NCBI RefSeq assembly: GCF_000687555.1
Contig: NZ_JHWJ01000018.1
Location: 30,903-94,902, forward strand
DNA from: [Clostridium] aerotolerans DSM 5434
GTDB taxonomy: Bacteria > Bacillota > Clostridia > Lachnospirales > Lachnospiraceae
Direction of reading: 5' to 3'
DNA: 64,000 bases
The position numbers were made by a program, and so were the translations under genes. Below are positions 57,485-64,000 of this stretch, one piece after another. Every line of letters starts with the position of its first letter. Position 1 is the stretch's first letter. The notes beneath the pieces were generated by a model, which worked only from the letters and a program-made list of their open reading frames with translations, made no database searches and had not been told where the DNA came from.

Positions 57485-57596
57485 CAAAAGGGAGTAGTTG
57501 ACACTGAAAAGTGTTTGCGTTTGCATCATTACGATTATATTCATTGCTTTTCAGGCATACTATAATCTGCATCGCAACGAAGTAACAAGACTTTTG
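57485..57596 (+). ncRNA. Candidate yybP-ykoY-like (manganese-type) riboswitch in the kup leader
   Basis: The leader folds as follows. P1 is CAAAAG (57485-57490) with CTTTTG (57591-57596). Next is the conserved-looking GGGAGTAG (57490-57497), then a GAAA-loop hairpin ACACT/AGTGT (57501-57514). A long P3 has TTGCG/CGCAA, TGCA/TGCA and GATTATA/TATAATC (57515-57577). The closing strand AACGAAGTAACAAGAC ends at P1. GGGGAGUAG and an AAGAC-type 3' strand closing P1 are hallmarks of yybP-ykoY RNAs, which bind Mn2+. The 3' strand of P1 is also the start of the terminator stem, so ligand binding would favour read-through (an ON switch). Family assignment is by eye only. Confidence 0.5.
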
Positions 57597-57630
57597 TTGT
57601 AATGTTTATTTACAGCAAGGGTTTTTTTTT
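57591..57630 (+). terminator. Intrinsic terminator in the kup leader (attenuator)
   Basis: CTTTTGTTGTAA (57591-57602) pairs over 12 bp (three G-U) with TTACAGCAAGGG (57610-57621), followed by nine T residues. It lies 38 nt upstream of the kup start codon, so it must be bypassed to express kup. Confidence 0.8.
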
Positions 57631-57667
57631 GACTTTTTTACAAAATACATTTAGCAAAGAGGATAAC

Positions 57668-59686
57668 ATGGAACTACAATCAAAGAAATCAAGTATTTCT
57701 AAACTAACACTTGGAGGAATCCTGGTAACATTAGGTGTGGTATATGGAGATATCGGTACCTCACCGCTTTACGTAATGAAATCCGTACTATTCGGGAACG
57801 GCGGTATCCAAACGGTCTCAGAAGATTTTATTCTCGGAACCTTATCCCTGGTATTCTGGACCCTTACTATTTTAACAAGCATAAAATATGTATTTATTAC
57901 ATTGAAAGCCGATAACAATGGAGAAGGCGGCATCTTTTCCCTGTTCACACTGGTCAGAAGCCGCGCCAGGTGGTTGATCCTCCCGGCCATGATCGGAGGC
58001 TCCGCTCTCTTAGCCGATGGCATGCTGACACCGGCAGTCACTGTAACGTCAGCGGTTGAAGGACTGAAACTCCTGCCTGTATTTCACAACCTTTTTGGCG
58101 ACGACCAGAAAAACATCGTAATACTAGTTATTTTCATCATCTGCCTCCTGTTTTTTATTCAACATATTGGCACTGATTTTATCGGAAGGCTGTTTGGTCC
58201 CATCATGTTTTTATGGTTCTGCAGCTTAGCCCTCTTTGGCATTATCAACCTGGCAGAGAATCCATTTTTACTGCGGGCATTATCCCCTCATTATGCCATC
58301 AAAACTCTCTTTAGCGATGATAATAAGCTCGGCTTTTTTATTCTGGGCAGCATATTCTTGTGTTCCACCGGTGCCGAAGCCCTTTACTCTGATTTAGGAC
58401 ATGTTGGCCGTAAAAATATATACTTTACATGGCCATTTGTAAAAGTATGTTTGCTGCTTAACTATTTTGGTCAGGGCGCATGGATTTTATCCGCGAAAAA
58501 TAACCCTGCCTTTGCCTTAACAGAAGACATCAATCCCTTTTACCAAATGATTCCTAATAGCATGCTCATATACGGAATCGTAATATCCACCCTGGCCGCC
58601 ATCATAGCGTCACAGGCCTTAATTTCCGGCTCCTTTACCCTTGTATCGGAAGCCATCAAGCTGAACTTATTCCCAAGACTCCATACCATATATCCCTCTC
58701 CGTTAAAAGGCCAGCTCTACATTCCGGCCATCAACCGGATTTTATGGATCGTCTGTATCGGAATCGTACTCTACTTTCAAAGCTCCGAAAAAATGGAATC
58801 AGCATACGGCCTTGCCATCACTGTCACCATGCTTATGACAACTATTTTACTATATAACTACATGCTGAAGAAGAAAACGCCCATTATACTTGCAACCATC
58901 ATGCTTGTCTTCTTTATGAGTTTTGAAATATCCTTCTTCATTGCAAACATCATTAAGTTTTTCCATGGTGGCTTTGTAGCCATCATAATTGCTGCTACCA
59001 TTTTATTTGTCATGTATCTCTGGGACAGAGCCCATATTATAAGAATGCGCTATCAGGAATACGTTCCCATTGAAAAATACTTGAGCCAGCTGTCTCAATT
59101 ACGCCATGACCCGGAAGTACCCAAGTATGCCAGCAACCTGGTATGCCTAAGCAAATGCCCCGATCCAAAACAAATCGAACGTAAAATACTTTACTTCCTA
59201 TTTGATAAGCGACCAAAAAAAGCCGATGTTTACTGGTTCGTAGACGTAATCGTAACCGACGAACCCTATCAGGCCGAGTACACCATAGATAAATTCAATA
59301 CAGACCACATTGTCAAAATACAGCTAAAGCTAGGCTTTCGTATCGATCAAAACTTAAATGTCTTCTTAAGACAGATATCCACCGAACTGGTAAAGAATAA
59401 GGAAATAGAACCACAGTCCAACACATACTCCATTATTCCAAACCGTAAATTAGGAGATTTCCGTTTTGTATTCATTCAGGAAGTCCTATCCCATGAAACA
59501 TCGTTATCCGCCTGGGACTCTTTCGTGTTCAACACCAAGTTATTTATACAGAAGTTCACCGCTTCCCCAACCAACTGGTTTGGACTTGATACCAGTGATG
59601 TGTATATTGAGAAGGTACCTATGATAATAGGCCATTCCAATCGAGTTGTTTTAAAGCGGGTGGATGGGAAAACAGATAAGAAGTAA
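57668..59686 (+). CDS. kup: KUP-family potassium uptake transporter
   Basis: 672 residues, 12 TM helices and a soluble C-terminal tail from about residue 460. Signatures are VYGDIGTSPLYVMKSV, EGGIFSLFTLVRS, LLADGMLTPAVTVTSAVEG, STGAEALYSDLGHVG and ASQALISGSFTLVSEA. The ATG at 57668 follows GAGG; an upstream in-frame ATG (57602) lies inside the terminator hairpin. It imports K+ with H+. A leader RNA switch appears to control it. Confidence 0.95.
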   Translation: MELQSKKSSISKLTLGGILVTLGVVYGDIGTSPLYVMKSVLFGNGGIQTVSEDFILGTLSLVFWTLTILTSIKYVFITLKADNNGEGGIFSLFTLVRSRARWLILPAMIGGSALLADGMLTPAVTVTSAVEGLKLLPVFHNLFGDDQKNIVILVIFIICLLFFIQHIGTDFIGRLFGPIMFLWFCSLALFGIINLAENPFLLRALSPHYAIKTLFSDDNKLGFFILGSIFLCSTGAEALYSDLGHVGRKNIYFTWPFVKVCLLLNYFGQGAWILSAKNNPAFALTEDINPFYQMIPNSMLIYGIVISTLAAIIASQALISGSFTLVSEAIKLNLFPRLHTIYPSPLKGQLYIPAINRILWIVCIGIVLYFQSSEKMESAYGLAITVTMLMTTILLYNYMLKKKTPIILATIMLVFFMSFEISFFIANIIKFFHGGFVAIIIAATILFVMYLWDRAHIIRMRYQEYVPIEKYLSQLSQLRHDPEVPKYASNLVCLSKCPDPKQIERKILYFLFDKRPKKADVYWFVDVIVTDEPYQAEYTIDKFNTDHIVKIQLKLGFRIDQNLNVFLRQISTELVKNKEIEPQSNTYSIIPNRKLGDFRFVFIQEVLSHETSLSAWDSFVFNTKLFIQKFTASPTNWFGLDTSDVYIEKVPMIIGHSNRVVLKRVDGKTDKK

Positions 59687-60016
59687 ATCAGATATGAAGT
59701 TAATCAAATATGTAATTCAAATTAGAAATAATTATTTATGAAGTAAATATATATAAAGTTAAAAAGATCTCCTATGAAATTAAAGTCGAAGGAGATCTTT
59801 TTTTATATTAATTTATGCATTTGTTAATCAAGCTGTGTCATGCGAGGTAGTATTTTGCATATTTATTTCATAATTATTATTGAATGTAGCAAATACACCT
59901 ATTAAAAAAAATTGTTTATGTCACAATAAAGATGTTAGTGAAACATCAAGCATTCTAATGGAACAATAAGCAAACTAATGATAGAGCAAATATGATTTAG
60001 TTTCCCAAATGTAATT
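59687..60016. other. 330-nt AT-rich intergenic region
   Basis: Contains the kup terminator (59761-59804). Nothing else recognised. Confidence 0.6.
59761..59804 (+). terminator. Terminator of kup
   Basis: AAAAGATCTCC and GGAGATCTTTT arms with an 18-nt loop, then further T residues. Confidence 0.9.
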
Positions 60017-60751
60017 TTACAGATCATCTACAAACTTTTTAGCTTCCCCCAAAGGCATTCCGGTATAGTCACGAACAAGTTTAATGGCCTCTATCACTTT
60101 ACCTCTATCTTTTAGTTCTCGCACTTTCGCTATCAGATCTTCCGTAAGATCATCTTTATGGTCAGACATCTCCTGCCTGCGTCTCAGCTCATCTGCAATC
60201 TTCTGCCTCATCTCATCGGTAAGCTCTTCACTCCCAGTCTGACTATGTATAAAATCAATTTCAGGCGCTTTTTTTATAAATAACCCAATGAAGGACCCCA
60301 AAACAACGTAAGTAACCAGGTATTGTAATAACCGGTAAAGATATAGCCATATGACACTGAGCTTTATCATTTCCCCAGAATGCTTCAAGATGGAGATGGA
60401 ATCCGAAATTGCAAATTCTCCCGGTGCATAGTTATTTACCGATCGATCGATTACCAGCTGCCCCCAGTGCGATACCATAAGTTCCAAAGGCTTATTTAGT
60501 ATCTGATTTCCAGTAGTATCAATCAACATACTAATCACCGCAAATATGGCTATTAAAATAACCATATTATTTTCCCATTTAATTCTCTTAAAATATATGG
60601 TAAGAGCGAAAATTAATATTAAAGTACAGCTTCTAATGTAGCTATTGTAAAGATAAGCATTTATTAGTATGGGACCGCCCCATATGAATACTACTAATAT
60701 AAAGGCTACAAAAAGAAATACGGATAACAATATAGTAAAATTTTTCTTCAA
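60017..60751 (-). CDS. Membrane protein with C-terminal L7/L12-like helix motif
   Basis: 244 residues. About four TM helices in the first 170 residues are followed by a charged helix (LTDEMRQKIADELRRRQEMSD) and a tail ending VIEAIKLVRDYTGMPLGEAKKFVDDL. That tail copies the last helices of the ribosomal protein L7/L12 C-terminal domain (KxVRExTGLGLKEAKxLV). Starts at TTG, with AAGGAGG 7 nt upstream. In L12 this surface binds translation factors; whether it does here is unknown. Confidence 0.7.
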   Translation of the reverse strand: MKKNFTILLSVFLFVAFILVVFIWGGPILINAYLYNSYIRSCTLILIFALTIYFKRIKWENNMVILIAIFAVISMLIDTTGNQILNKPLELMVSHWGQLVIDRSVNNYAPGEFAISDSISILKHSGEMIKLSVIWLYLYRLLQYLVTYVVLGSFIGLFIKKAPEIDFIHSQTGSEELTDEMRQKIADELRRRQEMSDHKDDLTEDLIAKVRELKDRGKVIEAIKLVRDYTGMPLGEAKKFVDDL

Positions 60752-61155
60752 AAAAATTCCTCCTTGCTAACTTTAAGATTTGATTATTCAAAATAGCATA
60801 AATAATAATTTACCATAGTTGTTTGCTGGCTAAGCAGCAAAGGCTTAGATGTTCTATATAAGAAAGTATATTCACTGTTGTTTTTTATACTATCTACATA
60901 CTGAATTAATCATGATGCGTGAGGTAAATTACCATTTATACCCATATTATCTCATAAATCACGTAATAAATCCATATAAATAGTAAGTCTATGTACATTG
61001 TATTAAATATACAAGCTTTATGGATGGGATTATAAAAGGTTATAGTTCTTAAAGCTTTAGAAATAACATCATATTTAAGTAAATTCTTTGACAGTACCAA
61101 AAATATCTTACAGTGGCAGTATTTCAAAATTACTACCACTATTCTAACTATAATT
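60752..61155. other. 404-nt AT-rich intergenic region
   Basis: No convincing gene. One small dyad, TTTGCTG/CAGCAAA (60822-60841). Confidence 0.5.
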
Positions 61156-61347
61156 TTACAAAATATTTTTTGTAATCGCTTCTTCGATTAAAGACTTAGA
61201 TATATACATTGCCTTTAAACGATTACTAAGAAGCGTATGATGAGAGTTGCCTTCAGGAAACTTTTCCTGTGCTTTTTCACATTTGTTAATTATGGAGTTT
61301 ACCGCCCGAAGGGCCGCAGTTAACTCTTCCCTAGAATATTTATCCAT
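61156..61347 (-). CDS. Small helical hypothetical protein, 63 aa
   Basis: MDKYSREELTAALRAVNSII, then EKFPEGNSHHTLLSNRLKAMYISKSLIEEAI. All-helical, soluble. GAGGTG lies 9 nt upstream. Not recognised; it looks genuine from composition and start site. Confidence 0.55.
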   Translation of the reverse strand: MDKYSREELTAALRAVNSIINKCEKAQEKFPEGNSHHTLLSNRLKAMYISKSLIEEAITKNIL

Positions 61348-61843
61348 AGCATATTCACCTCATTCTACATTCTAATTGTATGACTTTCTCACTATTTCAT
61401 TTTAGTATAATACCATGCCACTGTTTAATCTACCAATTTTATAGGATCTCCACTTTAACTTAAATTAACAAGCACTCATACAAATAATTGCAACGATTTG
61501 ATCTATGAAGGAATATGAAAAGTGCATGCAGATATGCAATAACATATAAATCAAATATGATATAATTTATCCCCTATAAATACTAAAAATATCCTACAAA
61601 TAGTAGGCTATAACAAGAAACTGCAAAAAATAAGTGAGAGCAATCCTCGGATAATTGCCCTCACTTTTTATAATTTTGTTTTTTATTTCATAGAAACAGA
61701 CACTATATTGTACCGCTAGAGTATTTGCTTGGTATCACACTCCACCGTAGACATTAATCTTCTTATGTGGAAAAAATGAAGGACGTAGCACTTTTCCCAT
61801 AAGTAAATGAATCTATCACACATAATCATGAATCCTTCATGCT
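61348..61843. other. 496-nt AT-rich intergenic region
   Basis: Holds the terminator of the Old Yellow Enzyme gene (61625-61664). No other feature recognised. Confidence 0.55.
61625..61664 (-). terminator. Terminator downstream of the Old Yellow Enzyme gene
   Basis: GTGAGAGCAAT (61634-61644) and ATTGCCCTCAC (61654-61664) pair with one mismatch. T-rich sequence follows on both sides, so it may work in either direction. Confidence 0.7.
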
Positions 61844-62872
61844 TTACTTTCGAGCCTGAAAACCACGCCTATACTGCTCCGGCCATGGGTATTCGACTTC
61901 CATATTCCGTGCTGTATGCAGCACCCAGTAAGGATCACGCAGAAGTTCCCGGCCTAAAGCAACCAAATCTGCCCGTTCTTCACCCAAAATTTCTTCCACC
62001 TGATGTGGATCCGTAATCAGACCAACAGTAACCACAGGCAGGTCACATGCCTGTTTCAATTGTTCAGCAATTTTTACTTGATAGCCTGGATAGATCTTCG
62101 ATGGCGGCGTTGACACAACTCCACCTGTACTCACATCCAGAACATCAATATAAGGCTTCACCAATTTAATAATTTTAGACATCTCTTCCATGTGCATACC
62201 ATTCGGCTCATAGTCTTCAGCAGATACACGCAATAACACCGGTTTTTCAGCTGGCCAGACCTCATGAATTGCCTTTAGTATTTCAATCAATATACGGCAT
62301 CGATTTTCTGTTGATCCACCATAACTATCTGTACGATGATTGGTCAACGGCGACAGGAATTCACTGATCAGATATCCATGGGCACCATGAATCTCAATTG
62401 CATCAAAACCGATTTTGGCCGCCCGCTCAGCCGAGCTACGAAATGCATTGACTGTTTCACGTATATCCTCTTCTTTCATCTCACGGGGCATAGGGGACTC
62501 CTGACTAAATGGAATGGCGCTGGGGGCCTCGATTATCTTTTCCTGAGCTTCACATTTGCGCCCCGCATGATTGAGCTGAATTGCAACTTTGGCCCCCTGT
62601 TTCTGGCAGGCGGTAACAATTGGTTTAAGCGCCTCTGCCTGCTCATCATTCCAAAGTCCCAAACAATGGTCTGAAATACGCCCCCACGGTAGAACACCGG
62701 TGGCTTCCATAATAATCAGCCCTACACCGCCAACTGCACGGGAAGTATAATGCGTAAAATGAAATTCATTAGCAATCCCATCAGTACCGGCACTATACAT
62801 ACACATCGGAGGCATGACAATACGATTACGCTGAGTCATGCTTTTTACTGTAAATGAGTTTAATAAGTACAT
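61844..62872 (-). CDS. namA: NADPH dehydrogenase, YqjM-type Old Yellow Enzyme
   Basis: A 342-residue FMN TIM-barrel ene-reductase. RNRIVMPPMCMYSA carries the Cys typical of the YqjM class. QLNHAGRKC, the substrate His pair in EIHGAHGYLISEFLSPLTNHRTDSYGG, and ALGRELLRDPYW follow. Normal length. It reduces activated C=C bonds and may detoxify electrophiles. It starts after GGGAG. Confidence 0.92.
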   Translation of the reverse strand: MYLLNSFTVKSMTQRNRIVMPPMCMYSAGTDGIANEFHFTHYTSRAVGGVGLIIMEATGVLPWGRISDHCLGLWNDEQAEALKPIVTACQKQGAKVAIQLNHAGRKCEAQEKIIEAPSAIPFSQESPMPREMKEEDIRETVNAFRSSAERAAKIGFDAIEIHGAHGYLISEFLSPLTNHRTDSYGGSTENRCRILIEILKAIHEVWPAEKPVLLRVSAEDYEPNGMHMEEMSKIIKLVKPYIDVLDVSTGGVVSTPPSKIYPGYQVKIAEQLKQACDLPVVTVGLITDPHQVEEILGEERADLVALGRELLRDPYWVLHTARNMEVEYPWPEQYRRGFQARK

Positions 62873-63453
62873 AAGACATTCTCCCTTCTATTATTATAAT
62901 AAGAATTGGTAAAAAAGCTTGTTCTATTTAGTCATCAATTAAATCATAAATTCATTAATACACTGTATTATAAATAATATCCTTCTAGTAAATATTGTAT
63001 TTATTATATATCTACATGATGAATGATGCAATTAAATTCATGTAAGCCATATTAATCGTCTACTGAATAGTGTAAAATTTTTAAATAAGATCTTCCTGAT
63101 ATGCACAATCGTCATTATCATAATAAATATTAAAATGAATTATGAGTTATTAAAATCAAGACCATCTTAATGCGATGCGATAGTAATTTATGGTCATCAG
63201 TAAATCATTAAGCTGCAGCACTTAAGAGGAGCCGTTGATTAGGAAAAAAATATTTTTAAGATATAGAACAATTACCATGGAATGTATTTTAAAACCTGAA
63301 TGAAGGGGAGGGAATAAGAGAAGGCTTCTGTAGAAAAACCATTTAAAAACGCTTTTTAGAATTTTTACTGAAAGGATAGAGAAACAATTAGCAAACACAA
63401 AGTAAAAACCCCAGAAACCCTTTTTTATCAGGTTTCTGAGGCTTTCATAAGAG
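62873..63453. other. 581-nt AT-rich intergenic region
   Basis: Between the Old Yellow Enzyme gene and the tRNA cluster. It contains the rRNA/tRNA operon terminator (63404-63441). A 92-codon reading on the minus strand through this terminator and tRNA-Cys is spurious. Confidence 0.7.
63404..63441 (-). terminator. Terminator of the rRNA-tRNA operon
   Basis: CCTCAGAAACC (63431-63441) pairs with GGTTTCTGGGG (63409-63419), one wobble, then T5 on the minus strand. Confidence 0.85.
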
Positions 63454-63524
63454 AGGCGACAACCAGATTTGAACTGGTGATCAGGGTGTTGCAGACCCAC
63501 GCCTTACCGCTTGGCTATGTCGCC
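63454..63524 (-). tRNA. tRNA-Cys (GCA)
   Basis: Full cloverleaf on the minus strand: acceptor GGCGACA/TGTCGCC, D-arm AGCCAAGCGGTAAGGC, anticodon loop CTGCAAC with GCA, T-arm ACCAGTTCAAATCTGGT, discriminator U. CCA is not encoded. Confidence 0.95.
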
Positions 63525-63536
63525 GTATTATTTTAA

Positions 63537-63608
63537 TGACCCCAACGAGATTCGAACTCGTGTTACCGCCGTGAAAGGGCGATGTCTTAACCGCTTGACC
63601 ATGGGGCC
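63537..63608 (-). tRNA. tRNA-Glu (TTC)
   Basis: Cloverleaf: acceptor GGCCCCA/TGGGGTC (one G-U), anticodon loop CTTTCAC with TTC, T-arm CGAGTTCGAATCTCG. 12 nt from tRNA-Cys. Confidence 0.95.
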
Positions 63609-63654
63609 TTACTTGTATTTCGTTGACCCCACAGCTTCTGTTGAGTATCACGAA

Positions 63655-63727
63655 CTCCCCGAGTAGGACTTGAACCTACGACCCAACGGTTAACAGCCGT
63701 TTGCTCTACCGACTGAGCTATCGAGGA
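63655..63727 (-). tRNA. tRNA-Asn (GTT)
   Basis: Cloverleaf: acceptor TCCTCGA/TCGGGGA, D-arm AGCTCAGTCGGTAGAGC, anticodon loop CTGTTAA with GTT, T-arm GTAGGTTCAAGTCCTAC, G discriminator. First tRNA after 23S. Confidence 0.95.
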
Positions 63728-63822
63728 ATATTGCTTTTCAGCAATCCTTGAGGCATATACCCTCAAAACCACACATTGTTATATATCTTTCATCCGTTCT
63801 TTCCTCTTACCTAAACCAACCT

Positions 63823-64000
63823 GGTTAAGCCCTCGACCTATTAGTGACAGTCAGCTGCACATGTTGCCATGCTTCCACCTCTGCCCTATCTACCTCGTCG
63901 TCTTCAAGGGGTCTTACTCTTGCGATGGGATATCTCATCTTGAGGGGGGCTTCACGCTTAGATGCCTTCAGCGTTTATCCCTTCCCGACTTGGCTACTCT
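63823..64000 (-). rRNA. 23S ribosomal RNA (3' end, partial)
   Basis: The minus strand carries the strongly conserved 3' terminal part of 23S: GGGATAAACGCTGAAGGC, CTAAGCGTGAAGCC, and the end CTAATAGGTCGAGGGCTTAACC. The exact mature 3' end is estimated. The rest lies beyond the window. Confidence 0.93.

Noticed and set aside
57483..57630. c-di-AMP (ydaO-yuaA) riboswitch before kup
   Set aside because: These often control K+ transporters, but I do not see the ydaO conserved core and the leader is short for that class. The yybP-ykoY-like pattern fits better.
60936..61139. 67-codon minus-strand ORF
   Set aside because: Phe/Ile/Tyr-rich reading of AT-rich DNA with no ribosome site.
63222..63500. 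92-codon minus-strand ORF
   Set aside because: It crosses the operon terminator and part of tRNA-Cys, so it is not a gene.
63728..63822. 5S rRNA between 23S and tRNA-Asn
   Set aside because: Only 95 nt and no 5S-like sequence.

Overview
The window looks like part of the chromosome of a low-GC, saccharolytic, spore-forming member of the Clostridia, most likely a Lachnospiraceae of the Lacrimispora / Clostridium sphenoides-saccharolyticum type. This placement is inferred from protein character, clean AGGAGG-type ribosome binding sites, dipicolinate synthase genes (spore formation), many PTS and sugar-binding genes, and the end of a 23S rRNA gene with trailing tRNAs. I could not run a search to confirm the genus. 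Most genes lie on the minus strand. I see no integrase, transposase or CRISPR array.

Layout. 1-5.1 kb: a galactofuranose-type (YtfQ/YtfR) sugar ABC transporter, cut by the window edge, beside a YesM/YesN-like two-component system. 5.2-11.5 kb: a beta-glucoside operon (licT antiterminator, PTS IIBCA, 6-phospho-beta-glucosidase, and an unusual carboxylesterase lipoprotein). Two RAT/terminator switches control it. 11.7-14.2 kb: methyltransferase, then an ArsR-type repressor with a MATE exporter. 14.2-17.2 kb: small or unrecognised genes. 17.2-22.9 kb: a full D-glucosaminate PTS operon (dgaABCDEF order) facing an RpiR regulator across a region with two good promoters and shared CTACA half-sites. 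23-32.7 kb: metabolic and defence-like singletons (nitroreductase, RpiB-like, SDR, deformylase, cell-wall-binding protein, MBL hydrolase, GNAT, VOC, TetR/HXXEE). 32.9-36.3 kb: an AT-rich stretch with a Csp-like S8 peptidase and small or secreted proteins. 36.4-37.5 kb: rpsF-ssb-rpsR. 37.6-43.7 kb: DUF951, aldo/keto reductase, sirtuin, GNAT + DUF2156, zinc ribbon, AraC, HPr-like. 43.8-49.4 kb: chemoreceptor, amidohydrolase, then dapA divergent from dpaAB. 50-54.7 kb: a fructose operon (RpiR, fruK, fruABC, class II aldolase). 54.8-55.6 kb: a phage-type Cro/CI-like pair with three related operators. 55.7-63 kb: M28-like peptidase, kup behind a probable metal riboswitch and attenuator, an L7/L12-tail membrane protein, and an Old Yellow Enzyme. 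63.4-64 kb: tRNA-Cys, tRNA-Glu and tRNA-Asn, then the 3' end of 23S rRNA.

How the genes work together. Three sugar systems (beta-glucosides, D-glucosaminate, fructose) each carry their own PTS, catabolic enzymes and local regulator. They feed glucose-6-P, pyruvate plus glyceraldehyde-3-P, and fructose-1,6-bisphosphate into glycolysis. dapA and dpaAB supply dihydrodipicolinate and dipicolinate for the spore core. The strongest candidate for something undescribed is the kup leader. It has a sigma-A promoter, then an RNA resembling the yybP-ykoY (manganese) riboswitch, whose P1 stem shares bases with an intrinsic terminator just before kup.
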